Part shown: positions 33,301-45,829 of the stretch, piece after piece
How positions within the stretch are numbered: the stretch's first letter is position 1
Layout of the letters: each line of letters starts with the position of its first letter
Source of the DNA: Cenococcum geophilum 1.58
Lineage: Eukaryota > Ascomycota > Dothideomycetes > Gloniales > Gloniaceae
NCBI GenBank assembly: GCA_001692895.1
Contig: KV748234.1
Location: forward strand, 434,001 to 498,000
DNA length: 64,000 bases
Direction: 5' to 3'
The notes under the pieces: model-generated
What the model saw: only the letters and a program-made list of their open reading frames with translations
What the model was told of the DNA's origin: nothing
Databases searched by the model: none
Position numbers and translations under genes: made by a program

Positions 33301-35802
33301 CTAGAGTCTATAGTCGCTAAGAGAATATCGCATATAGTAGAGATCTTTAGACTACTGCCTATAAATTACTTTAGGGTAAGGAAGGGGCGCTCTACTAAAT
33401 AGGCGCTGCTACTATTATAAGAATATATCTATAACGCGTGGAGGTCTAAGAAGGTGCTTAGCCTTATTAGCTTTAATATAAAGGGTGTATATAACGGAGT
33501 ATATAAAGAGAGGCTACTATAGAGGCTTATAACAAGAGGTATACCACTAGTGCTAGTGCGGTGGATTAATGTATTCTACTCTAATTATATAGCAACTATT
33601 TTGGTTAACGGCTATACCTCTAACTAGTAATAGTTACTATAAGCAGGACTACTATAAGGATTGCCGCTCTCGCTAATACTGTTCCTCTTTTTTAACGCCG
33701 ATTTAGTCTAGTACTGGCTTAATATAAATGGAGGCTTAATGGCGTTTATAGATAACTATAATGTATAGGTTATAGGACTATTAGTAGCAGCAAACTGTGA
33801 AGACATTTAGGCTATTATTAATAGAGTAATAAACTAGGAGAAATAAAGCGGCGTAACGTTTAAAGGTGAAAAGACTATACTAGTGCACTTTATAAGAAAT
33901 ATGGACCGGACTAATACTACCCCGTTTATAATTAAAGGAAAAACAGTTATACTAGGGCATATAGCTAAGATCCTAGGGGTAGTTATAGATGCGGAGCTTT
34001 GGTATAAGTAATATATTATAAAAGTAGCCACTAAGGGCCTTATCGCAGCTATAGCACTAAAGAGACTCTAGATAGTATCCCCTTTAACTATAAAACAACT
34101 ATTTAGGGTAACGGTAGCGCTGGCGGTGGACTACGCCTTAAATATCTAGATATACGCCTACGGGGGTTCTGCTATAGCCGTAATAAATAGGGTATAAAAA
34201 ATTAGAGCGTAGGCAATTATAGGAACTTTCCGTATAGTAGCTACGGTTATTGGGAAGGCCGAAGTAAGTATATAGTTAGTACACAAGCGGTATTTAGAGA
34301 GGGCTACTAAGTTATAGGTTAACCTTAATACGCTGTATAAGACGAACCCGCTCTTAAGGCTCCGTATAAAGGTGCTCTAGAGGTTTACGTCCCTACTATA
34401 GAAGATAGCCTATATATATTGATATATACTAATAGATAAGATAGAGGTTATTTAGCCCTATATAGTACCACTATAGGAGGACCAACTGCCTGTAAGCATT
34501 AACCTAGATAAAGATAGGGTAACTAAAGCCGCTAACTCTACCTAAGGTATATAGATTGTAACAAGCTCGTCCGGGAGAAGAGGTATAGTAAGGATAGGAG
34601 ATGTCGTCTATAACACCCTTAGCAATACGCTAAATAGGGAAGCTATTATATACTTAATTATACTAGGATTAAGAGCAGAATAGAACCTATATATAGCTGA
34701 ACTAGCAGCAATATTAATAGCGATAAGGTGCTTACTGCTAGATCTATAGGAGAGACAGATTACTATATTTACTAGTAATTAGGTAGTACTACTGGCGATT
34801 AGCCAACCTAAGTAATAATTTAGCTAAATAAGTATTGTATAGATCTATAATATAGCCCGCATATTAAGGTAAAGAAGTAACTGTTTTCTTATTATATGGG
34901 TCCCTTAAGGGGAGTTCGAACTAGGTAAGAAGGTAAAAGTAGTAATACGGCGAGCCACTATATAAGGACGCCTACCGTGAGGATAATAATACTAGGCTAA
35001 GGCTATAATAATAAACACCGTAAGAATAAAATAGTGGGGTAGGAAAACACTACCGGAAGAAGTAGGAAGGTATTTAAGAAAAATGGATATAGCACTATTA
35101 GGTAAATATACCCGTAGGCTATATAACTCCCTTAAGTAAAAAGAGGTAAATGTGTTAGCCTAGTTACGGATAGAAATGATATAACTTAATAGGTATCTAT
35201 ACCACATTAAAGCGGCAGAATTAAATTAATATAATTATAGATAGGCAAGAGAAACAGTTAAATACTTTCTCTTTAGGTATATAAAATAGATATTATATTA
35301 AGAGTAAATGCTGCAGTAAACAGATATAAGAAGAGGCAGCTTATTCTTCTATCTTAGGGGGAAGGCGTTAAGTGACTCTAAACAGTAGACACTAAACGTG
35401 GACGCGGTCTAAGTAACAGTAAAATACGCAATAGCTACTAGACGACTTAAGGTAGAATTAAATTAATAACCCGTCCACTATAGTTAGAAACTCCCCCCCC
35501 TCCTTTATGCTTTAACTAACCCATACTATATACCCTTATGCTACTAGTAGATCTCGCTTTAATCGCCGAAAATAGGACACTAAATACTTAGAGAAATAGC
35601 CCCCTAAGACCACCTGCTACTAACTACCTATAAGATCTTATAGAATAAGGTATAAGTAACACTAGGGAATACTAAATAAGGTATATATATGGGCTTATAT
35701 AAGAATATAGCGAGACTAAAAGAAGTGTAATTATGTAATATAGTACTAGTGCCCTTTAGGCTTAGTGCCTCTAGGTGGAATAAACTTCATTATTATTATT
35801 AT
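30307..35802 (+). mobile_element. Tad/I-like LINE (non-LTR retrotransposon)
   Basis: About 5.5 kb inserted 11 bp before the end of the left LTR of LTR-N, with the 6-bp duplication AGAACC (30301-30306 and 35803-35808) and a 3' tail of TTA repeats (35789-35802). On the plus strand are an ORF1 with a cysteine-rich zinc-knuckle-like stretch (about 31585-31630), then ORF2 with an AP-type endonuclease (GDFNWHNQ-like at about 32150-32175), reverse transcriptase (KPNKGDY..WRPISLLS-like at about 33225-33285, palm region 33.4-33.8 kb) and RNase H (YIAELAA-like near 34690). Layout with RNase H and TSD fits the Tad1/I group known in ascomycetes. Stops (mostly TAG/TAA from CAG/CAA/TGG-type sites) occur every few dozen codons throughout, the pattern of RIP. 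It looks full length. Confidence 0.82.
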
Positions 35803-36558
35803 AGAACCTTATTTAGACACTAGTAATAACTAGGAAATAAGAGAGAGAATAAAATAATACTAGTAAATAAGTCTGTAGTCTCTATCCCTCTCCCTTTACA
35901 AACTTGGTCTAAAACGCCTCCGCCTTAGGGTCGCCGTGATAGCTAGGGCAGGGTTCTATATTAAGGTAGAAGTTAAAAGCTCTAAACCTCGCTATAAAGG
36001 TATCCCCTTAGTCATCGTTGTTGTCGTTATTAGTATCGCCGTTGCTACCCTTAAAATCGGAGATATATTAACGTATTCTTTGGTTCCTTTCTTCCTTTAT
36101 ATAGTTTATAGACTAATATCTAGATTTACTGTATATAAAGCACTTTTTGCCCTTATTGCGGTATTAACGATTAGGGGGATAATGTCGTTAGTTAAAGGAG
36201 TGGTATCGTTAGTTAGAGGAGTAGTATTGTCGGTCGGTATAGAATAATTTAATCTCTAGTTCTTATTTACCATATATCGCGATTAAGGATTTAATGTTGC
36301 TTATAAGGCCGGTAAAGGTAGTAGCGGGTTAAAAGCAGGCTGGTTTATAAGCCGGTATATCTTAACACGCAGTAAGGAGCTTATTATAGAATATCGTGTT
36401 ATTTTAAAGGTCCTTTGCTAACCCACGTTGTAGTTACTATATCTCATCAATTAATATCTAAAATGCTTAGCCTGTATCAAGTCCTTTTTAAGCAGTAACT
36501 TATTTAAGCGTAATTGCATTCCATTTTAATAGAATGTCGCGTTTATATTCGTCACCTT

Positions 36559-36984
36559 TGTTATAAACGCTTTAAGTACAATGTTATAACTACTGGGAGA
36601 AGAGTTGGAAGAAGCTAGTTAGTTAATATAAGCACGGTCTAGGATAGAACCCGTGGAACCATGTGACGAGAAATAGTAGCCAAGGTTATATAACGTGCTA
36701 TATATTAAACGTAAGGAATAAAAGGAACTTACGTACCTTATATATAATACGTATATTACGTATAAGAAGGATTTCATAGGAGTATGGTTATATATTTAAG
36801 GACCCTCGGTCCCTACCTAGATAGTTTCTTCCTTATAGTAATTCTCAGAATACAATTAGAGTTAATCTATTGGGCAACCACTCTACTAGTTATTATTACG
36901 TTGTTAACTACTATCTTTATATTTCCTATATACCTAGCCCATTAACAGAACCTATTATAGTTCCTATTATAAGGTTCCGTTATA
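36559..36984 (+). repeat. Gypsy-A left LTR
   Basis: 426 bp; the third family copy is the 5' LTR of Gypsy-B at 59665-60091. The primer-binding region follows at 36985 (TAATTACTACC). Confidence 0.9.
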
Positions 36985-39900
36985 TAATTACTACCACGGT
37001 TACGGTATTAAATACAGGAAGTTAAACAATATGCCACCAAAAGCAGCTACTATGACGCCATTAACGGCGGCAACTACTTTAAGGTCAGGGGGTAACACTA
37101 GTATAGCGGACACTAACTCGCAACAACCTATAACGGTAGGATAATTATAAGAAATAGTTAACTAGTTAATAGAAAATAATATAGCACTTAAAAATAAGAT
37201 TAACGGGATAGGCGCAGCAAAGGTTAAGTTACTATTAATTAAAAGATTCTTAGGAGAGAGATTAAAGCTTAAAGGATTCCTTATATAAATGCACTTTAAG
37301 GTAGCACAGGAGGGAGTAAAGCTGGCAACACCTATAGATCGAATAGCGTATATAGGACTGTTCTTAACAGGAAGGGCACTTAAATAGTTTAAGCCTTACC
37401 TTATAGAGATATAGGTAAGTGGAATAACAACTATAAACTAAGAAGTACGGTTTATGTTTTTAAGCTAGGACGGATTTATAGAATAACTTACATAAATATT
37501 CAGAGACCCAGAGGCAACGACCACGGCGGAAAAAAAACTCTAAGACATTATATAGTGAACCTTAGCAATTAAGTATATAATATAGTTTTAAACATTAGTA
37601 ATATAAGTTAAGTGGAATAATAGGGCGCTTATAGCATAATATAAACAGAAACTTAAGGCTAAAGTCTAGGACGCAATTATTCTAATAGAAGATACAGATA
37701 CCCTAAGGGAATTAATAGATTAAGCGATAAAGATTAACAATAGGATCTACTAAAGGGAACAGACTAAGAGAGGTTAGGATAGAGTTCTACAGTTATATAA
37801 GACGTAGAGTACGCAATAACTAAAGCTAAGTTAGAAACTATAGTATAGCGCAGAGCTAATGGACCTAAGTGGTACTAAAGAAACCTATAAGAGATAGAGT
37901 AAAAAACTATAGAAACCTAGAGGTTAAGGATTAAGTAATTATAGGACTAAGGAGCATAGGCTAAACTAAGGATCTTAATAGCAGAAGACGTTTAAGCGGA
38001 CTCTATAGTAAAAGTAATGGTTTAAAGATGGAGCTTATATAAATTGCGGAAAATAGGGTTATTTCGCTAAAGACTATAGAAGTGGTTAGAGTTACTACGC
38101 AGTAAAGGGAACTAGACTAATAGTATATAACACACACGTATAGAGGGATAATAGTGCACTATAAGGAACAAAAGAATGTTTAATCTAAAGTTTTACGTTT
38201 TATTATAATAACGCATACTAAGTTTATAAAGACGCTAAATACGGCGTAAGCTATTAGCCACAAGAGCCAGAGTTAAAAGGACTTAAAGGAACTATAGAGT
38301 TGGATAAAGAATAGGATCGACTCTATAAGCTAAATTAAGATATTACAGCAATATACGGATAAAGATCAGCAACAATAATAATAGAGTTAGAGTACTTATT
38401 AATTAACAGCGATAAGGTAAAAGAAGAAACTAACTGGGGGTATCTAAACCTTAATAATGCAACAGAGGTAGAGACTAAGACCGCCACAGAGCAAGGTTTA
38501 GTAACGGGTATTATAACACCGTTAGATACGGCATCTATTACTTTATAAGACGGAAGGAGTAATATCTAGAGACAATTAAGCAAGTAGACAACTGCTAGTG
38601 CTAGCTCACCACTTAATAAAGGCAAAAGGCCACAGGCTTAAGATTCTTAAGACAAAATAAGAAACAACTAAGATTCTTAAGATGAGATAAGGTACGCTTA
38701 AGGACCTATAACGGACGAAAACCGATGGGATAGAGCAACGGCTTAGTTCAGCAATATACAAATAAGCTTAGGACGAAGTTTCCTAAAGACATAAGACTCT
38801 TAAGATAAGATAAGTAAGATTTAAGACTCTTAAGATGAGATAAAAACACTAATAAAGTCTAATTGGACTAAGACTAAAGCTAAGCTTAAGTTAAAAGCAA
38901 GCTTAGGGTTAAAGAATCCAAGGGATTAAGAATTCAGAGTATAAATTAGGACACCTATAAGCAAGAGGCAAGGAGCTTCTTTATAGACTAGAGAATTTGT
39001 AGTATAAACAGCAATTAGACTAGGAGATAGATATATAGACCTAGAAGACTTACTAGGTAAACACAGTATTTAACCTAAAGATTAAAAAGTTAATACGGCG
39101 ATTAAGAAGTAAGAAGACTTTAAGGATCTACTTATAAGACGCGAAAAGAAAGAAACTATAGAGGAATTTAGAGTAAGAATTACCTTATGGTAAGAAAAGA
39201 AACTAGATATAAGATCTAGCACACTAGGTCGTATAAGGGATAGAGTACCTATATAAAGAATTACTAATAGGCTAAGAACGGGCACACTAAGAGCTAAGTA
39301 GCTTACCGAACTAAAAAAATAAAGAGGATTTAGGGATTCTAACTAGGTTCGAAGATTAATATATAAAGGGCTGTTATAATATAGTAATAAGAAAATACTT
39401 TCTTACGGACAAACCATATATACTTAAGGAGTTGTACTAAAGGTGGTATAGACAACGATATAATAATAAGTAGGAAGATTTTTATATATAGTTAGATAAA
39501 TAAGTTATTTAAAACCACCCGATTATAGAAAAGGCTATAACTTATATTAAAGGGGCCTTAATTATAACATTAAAGGATCTAGAGGAGTAATTAGAGGACT
39601 AGAGAAGCAAGAGGCGAATCTTAGTACCTACAAATAAAGTCGTAACGCTTAAATCAATATAAGAAAGGTTTAAACTTAAGGATAAAAACAAGCTAAGAGT
39701 TAACCTAAAACACCAGGCGTATTACACGTTGGTATAGATTGTATATATAGATAATACGTGTAATATACATAGAGCACCAAAAGATAAGAACTAAAAGTAC
39801 CCAGTAAGGATATATTGGGCACTAAATAAGGTAAAGTATAGAAACGCTAAGTATATATATAGTTGGCACCCTATAAAAGTTCAAGAATAAGGGAACTTAA

Positions 39901-42900
39901 TACTTTAACTAGGAAGATTCCTTACGGAAGAATGCCTAGATAGACAACAATGGTGGAAATATCTAAAAAATACCTATCTATAGTATATTAAAGAAAAGAA
40001 ACAAACTAAGTATTAGCCTAAGTCGGACTAAGTACAAACAGGATCTAGCAGCCATTAGTTAGGAAAAGTAGAGGCCTACGGGACCAAAGGGAGCTAGTGG
40101 TAGAGCCTTAGACCCTTAAAGGAATTCAAGGACAATACCTAAATTTATAAGTTAAATGGCAAGATTAGTAGTTTAAAGCATTAGTAGATAATAGAGTAAT
40201 ATGGAACCATATCTTACTAGCAGCAGTTAAAAGGATAGGACTACCACACAAACAGAAAGAGCACCCGTATTTATTAGTTATAATTTTAGGAGATCCAATA
40301 GCCTATAGAGGGGGTATTATTAATCTTAAAATAGGACCTATTTAGATAACCATTAAGGGAAGATAAGTTAAGATGTCTTTTAATATATTACTATTAGGGA
40401 ATAATAAGGCAGTATTAGGAATGCCTTAGTTACAGGAATATAATCTAAAGATCGATTAGGTTATAGGTTAGGTTAATATTAGAGATACTTAATGACGTAA
40501 GATATAATAATAAACCAAGTTGGTATGGTACTAAGTTGGAGTGATATATAAGGAGACCAATTAAGGATTAAGTTATATACTAAAGAGATACCACAAGTAC
40601 GGCAAGAAACTATAGTCACTAGAAAGTGAGAAGCTATTAGAGTATATAGCATAGGACTATAAGATAGAGTTAGAACTAGGAATAAGTTTAAGATTCTTTC
40701 TAACCTATAAGCTTACTGAAGAAGAGGGTAAAGTATTAAAAGAGTTTATTTAAAAGAACTTACGAAAGGGATATATTAAACCATTGCAGTTATTAGCAGG
40801 TTATCCAGTACTATTCGTACTAAAGAAGAATAGAAAACTTAGGTTATATATTAACTATAAACAGTTAAACAGCATTACTTAAAAGAATAGGTATCCTTTA
40901 CCCTTAATTAGCGAAATCTAAGATAGGATAGGTAATGCGCAAATCTTTACAAAGATAGATCTAAGATAGGCGTACTATTAGATTAGAATTAAAGAAGGCG
41001 ATAAATAAAAGGCAGCCTTTAGGTTAAAGAAAGGACTATACGAACTACTAGTTATACAATTTGGGCTTATAAACGCACCAGTAATATTTTAAAAGCGTAT
41101 TAATAATGTGTTAAGAGAATACTTAGATAAATTTATTATAGTATACCTCGACGATATTATTATCTACTTAATGAGTAAGGAAAAACATAGAGAACACGTT
41201 AAATAGGTCTTAAAAAGACTATAAGAAGAATAGATGCTAGTAGCAATTAAGAAATGCGAATTCTTTACTAGGAAGACCGATTTCGTTAGATTTATTATTA
41301 AACTAGGCCAACTTAGTATAGATCTAAAGAAGATCAAGGCTATAGTGAATTAGTAAGAACTAGAAAATGTAATATAGTTAAGGTCATTTTTAGGGTTCTG
41401 TAATTACTATAGAAGGTTTATAGCTTAATAGTTAAAGGATATTAAGCCACTTATAAGATTAATAAAGAAAGAAGAACTATGGGTATAGGGAGAGGAATAA
41501 AAGGAACTNTTTAANAANNTTAANNAGTTATTTACCTAGGAGCCAGTTCTTAAAATCTATTAGCTATAGTTAGAGATAGTAGTTAAGATGGATGCATTAG
41601 ACTATATACTAGGAGCGTGCTTCCTATAGAAATATTAAGATAAATAGCACCTAGTAGCATATTATAGTTAAAAGATAACACTACCGGAACTAAACTATAA
41701 CATCTATAATAAGGAGTTATTAGGTATAGTTGCAGTATTAAGGGAATAGAGATTATTCTTATAAGGTATAGAGAAACTATTTATAGTTAAGACGGATTAT
41801 AAGAACCTAACGGGGTTCCTAATAATAAAAGAACTTAATTATAGACAGGTTAGATAGGCGGAGATGCTTATAGAATACTATTTTAAGATTTAATATACCA
41901 AGGGTACAGAGAACGCACAAGCAGATGCTTTAAGTAGAAAGGCTAAACTATAAAGTAATAAAAAGCCATTAGGGGCTTTACTGCGAAAGGATATAAACGG
42001 ATTAATTAGGTATAATTATCCGAAGATTATAGCAATATAAGAAGAGAAGATCCACAAATTACTAAAAAGTAATTAGATATAAAAGATCCTAAACGCATAA
42101 ATAGAGGATCTAGACTTAGAGTAGTATAAAAATCGAGAAGTAATATACGTGCCTAGGAGTATTGCAAAGGAGTTTATTAAGTTATTTTATAAAGGACTAA
42201 CTTAAGAACATAATAGAGCTATAGGCTTAGTGTTAAGACTTTAAGAGGAGTATATTATTAATAAAATCTAGGGACTAGCCAGGTAAGTTATAAAAGAATA
42301 TTTAAATTATTAAAGGAATAAACCGATAAGGCATAAGCTATATAAAGGGCTATAACCTATTAAAATACCAGAGAGACTATAGGAGGTTATATTATGGGAC
42401 TTTATTATTAAGTTACTAAAGTTAAGAGATCCTATTACTAAATAAGATTATAACGCAATCTTAGTGATAGTAGACAAGCTTATAAAGTGGGGATACTTTA
42501 TAGCATACACAAAAGAAATATTAGCAGAAGATATCGCTAGAATCTATATTAAAGAAGTGTTTATAAAATATAAAGCACTAAGCAAGATTATATTAGATAA
42601 AGATCTAAGATTTATAGTAGTATTCTAGGAAGTATTCTTAGCAGAGTAAGGAGTTTAAGTAGTAACTTCTACCGCATATTATTCGCAGACAGACGGTTAA
42701 ACGGAAAGATTAAATTAGATACTAGAGCAGTATCTAAGACACTATATTAATTACGCATAGAATAATTGGGTATTATTATTACTAGTTATACAGTTTGTAT
42801 ATAATACGACACCTTAAAAAGGAATAGGAATGTTACTATTTAAGGCGAATTATGGATATAAGCTAAGAACCTTATTATCGCCACATTAAGTAAAGAAGAT

Positions 42901-44157
42901 AAGTAGTATAGCTAAGTAAAGAATAAAGAGTTTAATAAATCTTTATATAGACCTTACGGAAACAGCTAAGGTGGTATAGCAAAGAATGAAAAGGTACTAT
43001 GATACTAAGAGATCTAAGGGACTAGATCTTAAGGAGGGAGATAAAGTATAGCTACTACACAAAAATTTTAAGAGTTAATGACTAAGTAAGAAGTTAGACC
43101 ACGTTAGACTAGGACCCTTTAAAATTAAGCAGAAAATTTTATTAGTTATATTTAAGTTAAACCTACTAGCTAAAATAAAGATCTACCCTATATAGCACAT
43201 TATAATGCTAGAGCCAGTATACGGGAATATTAAGCCACTAGTTTATAAAGCAGATACGTATAGAGGATAAAAAGAAGATAAATAGTAAGTTTTAAAGATT
43301 ATTAATTATAAGGACATAGACGATAAAATATAGTATAAAGTAAAGTAGATAGGCTATAATAAGACTACCTAGGAGCCACTAGAAAACCTAAAGAACGCTA
43401 TAGGAAAGGTATAGGAGTATTAGAAGAGAAAAGGTTAGGTAATATTAATAAAGGGGAATCGCCAAAGAACGAGTCACTTAAGGGGGACCTAGGAAGAGCG
43501 ACTGCCGAATTACTTAGAGTTGTTTCCTTCTCTGTTAGAAGAGAACCCATTCTTTTATTACTAAGTTCCTATAGACCTTATTCAATAAGTTTCTACTCCT
43601 TAAAACGGACCTTTTTGCGAACTTTCTTAAGACAAAGTAAATGGGTAGATACTATAATATAAGCATCTAAGGCCTTCTATTCCGCATCCTAAGAACGCTT
43701 AAGCTTCGCAAAGGCCTACGCTAGGTTACTATTAAGCTTTATAGTAGCAAATTAAACACGAGACCTTATAATAAATTACTTAGGAAACTTAGAGACTATT
43801 AAGAGTTATAGGACGCGTATACTTAGCGTTAGAAGTAGAGCGAATATTATAAGACGATTAAATGTTTACCTTAGTGCACTCTAAACAAGAGGACGGTTGC
43901 CGGAAAGAAGGACTTGCCAACGTAATATAAACTAACCCCTCTTTTAAACAACAAGAACATGGAAATAGTATTATTTTACTAAGCAATAATATTGCAGCAA
44001 TAGTGCGGGCACAACGTTACGCGTATAAAGAAGAAGAGGCTTTAGGTATTATAAGTAACAATATTAATTAAATTAATTAGACGGACATTACACCTCTAGT
44101 AAACGACTTAGAGATATTAGGTATTTTTAAGGACAAAGATAGAAAGGAGGGAGATAG

Positions 44158-44583
44158 TATTACGAACGCTTTAAGTATAATATTATAACTACTAGGAGAA
44201 GAGTTAGAAGAAGCTAGTTAGTTAATATAAGTATAGTCTAAAATAGAACCCGTGGAACTATATAACAAGAAATAGTAGCTAAGGTTATATAACGTACTAT
44301 ATATTAAACGCGAGAAATAAGAGGAACTTACGTACCTTATATATAACACGTACATTACGTATAAGAATGATTTTATAGGAGTATAGTTGTGTATTTAAGG
44401 GCCCTTAGTCCCTACCTAGATAGTTCCTTCCTTATAGTAATTCTTAGAATATAATTAGAGTTAATCTATTAGGCAACTACTCTACTAGTTATTATTACGT
44501 TGTTAACTACTATCTTTGCATTTCCTATACACCTAGCCCATTAATAGAACCTATTGTAGTTCCTGCTATAAGATTCCGTTACA
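44158..44583 (+). repeat. Gypsy-A right LTR
   Basis: 426 bp, same length as the left LTR, with differences that are mainly transitions. Confidence 0.9.
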
Positions 44584-44949
44584 GCCTTTAAAGTATAATT
44601 TAAGGCCTATGCATACATTCTCAAGAAGGTTAAGATCTTTAAGGTGGGTAAAGTAGTATTTAAGAGCAAGGCCGCGGAGTATAGTAGGAATAGCAATGAT
44701 ATAGGCCTGCTTAGGGACGCCGGCTTGGAGGCAGTAGTTTTAGAAGATCTTAAACTTAAAATCAAAGTTATCTTATTTACTAGAGTATTTAACTTCGTCC
44801 GTATAGAGCTTAGCTAAGTTAGTGATCTCTCTTTTAAAGCTTCCTTGTAGGGCAAGCTGGTCTATAGCTTAGGTAATTTGTGCTAAAGTTAGGGGGGTAG
44901 TTGCTGGGGTTGGCTAAATAATTTAAACGGGGGCAGTTGATAGTGATGG

Positions 44950-45075
44950 TAGAGCTGGGGTAGGGTCGTCGGTAGGGCCGTCGGTAGGGTCGTCGGTAGG
45001 GCCGTCAGTAGGGTTATTGGTAGGGTCGTCGGTAGGGCCGTCGGTAGGGCCGTTAGTAGGGTCGTCGGTAGGCTA
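44950..45075 (-). repeat. 15-bp tandem repeat in LTR-N gag
   Basis: About eight copies of GGGCCGTCGGTAGGG/GTCGTCGGTAGG units. On the minus strand they encode an acidic Pro-Thr-Asp-Asp/Gly repeat between the N-terminal and main parts of gag. Confidence 0.8.
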
Positions 45076-45659
45076 TTTTGAGGGAGTTAGTTCGTGAATA
45101 GTTCCTAAGAGGCCGTCTGCAATTGACTTCCTTGCCTCCTTCCGTACGTATACTCTATTTTCACGGAGGTAATCCCTAATCTTCTTTAATCGATCCTTGC
45201 TAAGGTTATCTAGTATATCCTTTGTAAAGGACTTGAAGTTGTTAATAAAGCTCTCCTATAAGTCGAATCCCTTCCATCCACTCTCCTTGTATATTAATAA
45301 ACGCTAATTAACGAATGCTTTGACTTCCTTAATGTTGGTTGCGGTCGCGTTGATTCTAGTCTCCTATTTTTCTATATTTGTCGCGGAGGTAGCTATCGCG
45401 TCAGTATTTGTTGCGGAGGTAGCCATCTTTTGGTTCCGCAGTTAATTTAATTCAATAGTTAGACTAGAAGCGTGGAAACACCCACAAACTAATCGTTCTA
45501 AAGGCGTAATGGACGTAGGTTAAAAGCGCAAGTAACCTCATAAACTGGCCTTTGGGCTTAGCAAGCAATACCTTAATTCTTAGCCTTCGACAAGAGGTCT
45601 AGAGAATTAGACAGTGCCTCTCTTCGTTATACCTTGCTGATCTATACGGCACTAATCAG

Positions 45660-45829
45660 TGTTCGGATTACGGTAGGGGGGGGTTTTTGGTCTTAATTAA
45701 TTTCTTCCTTTTCTTCCCTCCTTCTATAGGTGGAATTTGATGGATCTCCTGAGCTCGCTTAGCTTACGTGGTTAACCCAATTGGTTACAAGCAACCGTGT
45801 CTACTATATTACAGAACCTTATTTAGACA
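45660..45829 (-). repeat. LTR-N right LTR (5' LTR in element orientation)
   Basis: 170 bp starting TGTTCGGATTACGG and ending TTATTTAGACA, followed by target duplicate CCTAC. It shows what the split left LTR (30148-30306 plus 35809-35819) looked like before the LINE arrived. Confidence 0.9.

Larger units (their letters stand above)
36559..44583 (+). mobile_element. Ty3/Gypsy chromovirus-type element (Gypsy-A)
   Basis: Complete copy of 8,025 bp with 426-bp LTRs at 36559-36984 and 44158-44583, flanked by the 5-bp duplication (A/G)CCTT at 36554-36558 and 44584-44588. It lies inside the gag region of LTR-N in opposite orientation. Parts in order on the plus strand: gag from 37031 with a CCHC knuckle near 38040, protease (about 40.15-40.4 kb), reverse transcriptase (about 40.7-41.5 kb, with the YLDD box region near 41140), RNase H (about 41.55-41.9 kb), integrase (about 42.2-42.8 kb) and a chromodomain-like tail near 43370. 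Broken, with very many RIP-type interruptions. Ambiguous bases cluster at 41509-41526. Confidence 0.88.
30148..45829 (-). mobile_element. Non-autonomous gag-only LTR retrotransposon (LTR-N), Copia-related
   Basis: LTRs of 170 bp: right 45660-45829; left 30148-30306 continued at 35809-35819 after a LINE insertion. The two pieces add exactly to 170. The target duplication is CCTAC (30143-30147 and 45830-45834). Subtracting the LINE and the Gypsy element leaves 2.15 kb. The internal sequence reads on the minus strand as a gag polyprotein only (45.45 kb down to 44.58 kb, then 36.56 kb down to about 35.9 kb), related to the gag of Copia-1. It includes a 15-bp repeat (about 44950-45075) that codes for a Pro-Thr-Asp-rich linker. 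No protease, integrase or reverse transcriptase space exists, so mobilisation would have needed another element. Broken and RIP-affected. Confidence 0.78.

Noticed and set aside
35936-36247. 103-codon hydrophobic frame that looks like a membrane protein
   Set aside because: Antisense to the gag of LTR-N; hydrophobicity follows from TA-rich, RIP-affected sequence.
39082-39285. Short hydrophobic minus-strand frames at 39082-39285, 33834-34031 and 62188-62457
   Set aside because: Antisense shadows of LINE and Gypsy coding regions; the Gypsy pair is conserved only because the element family is.
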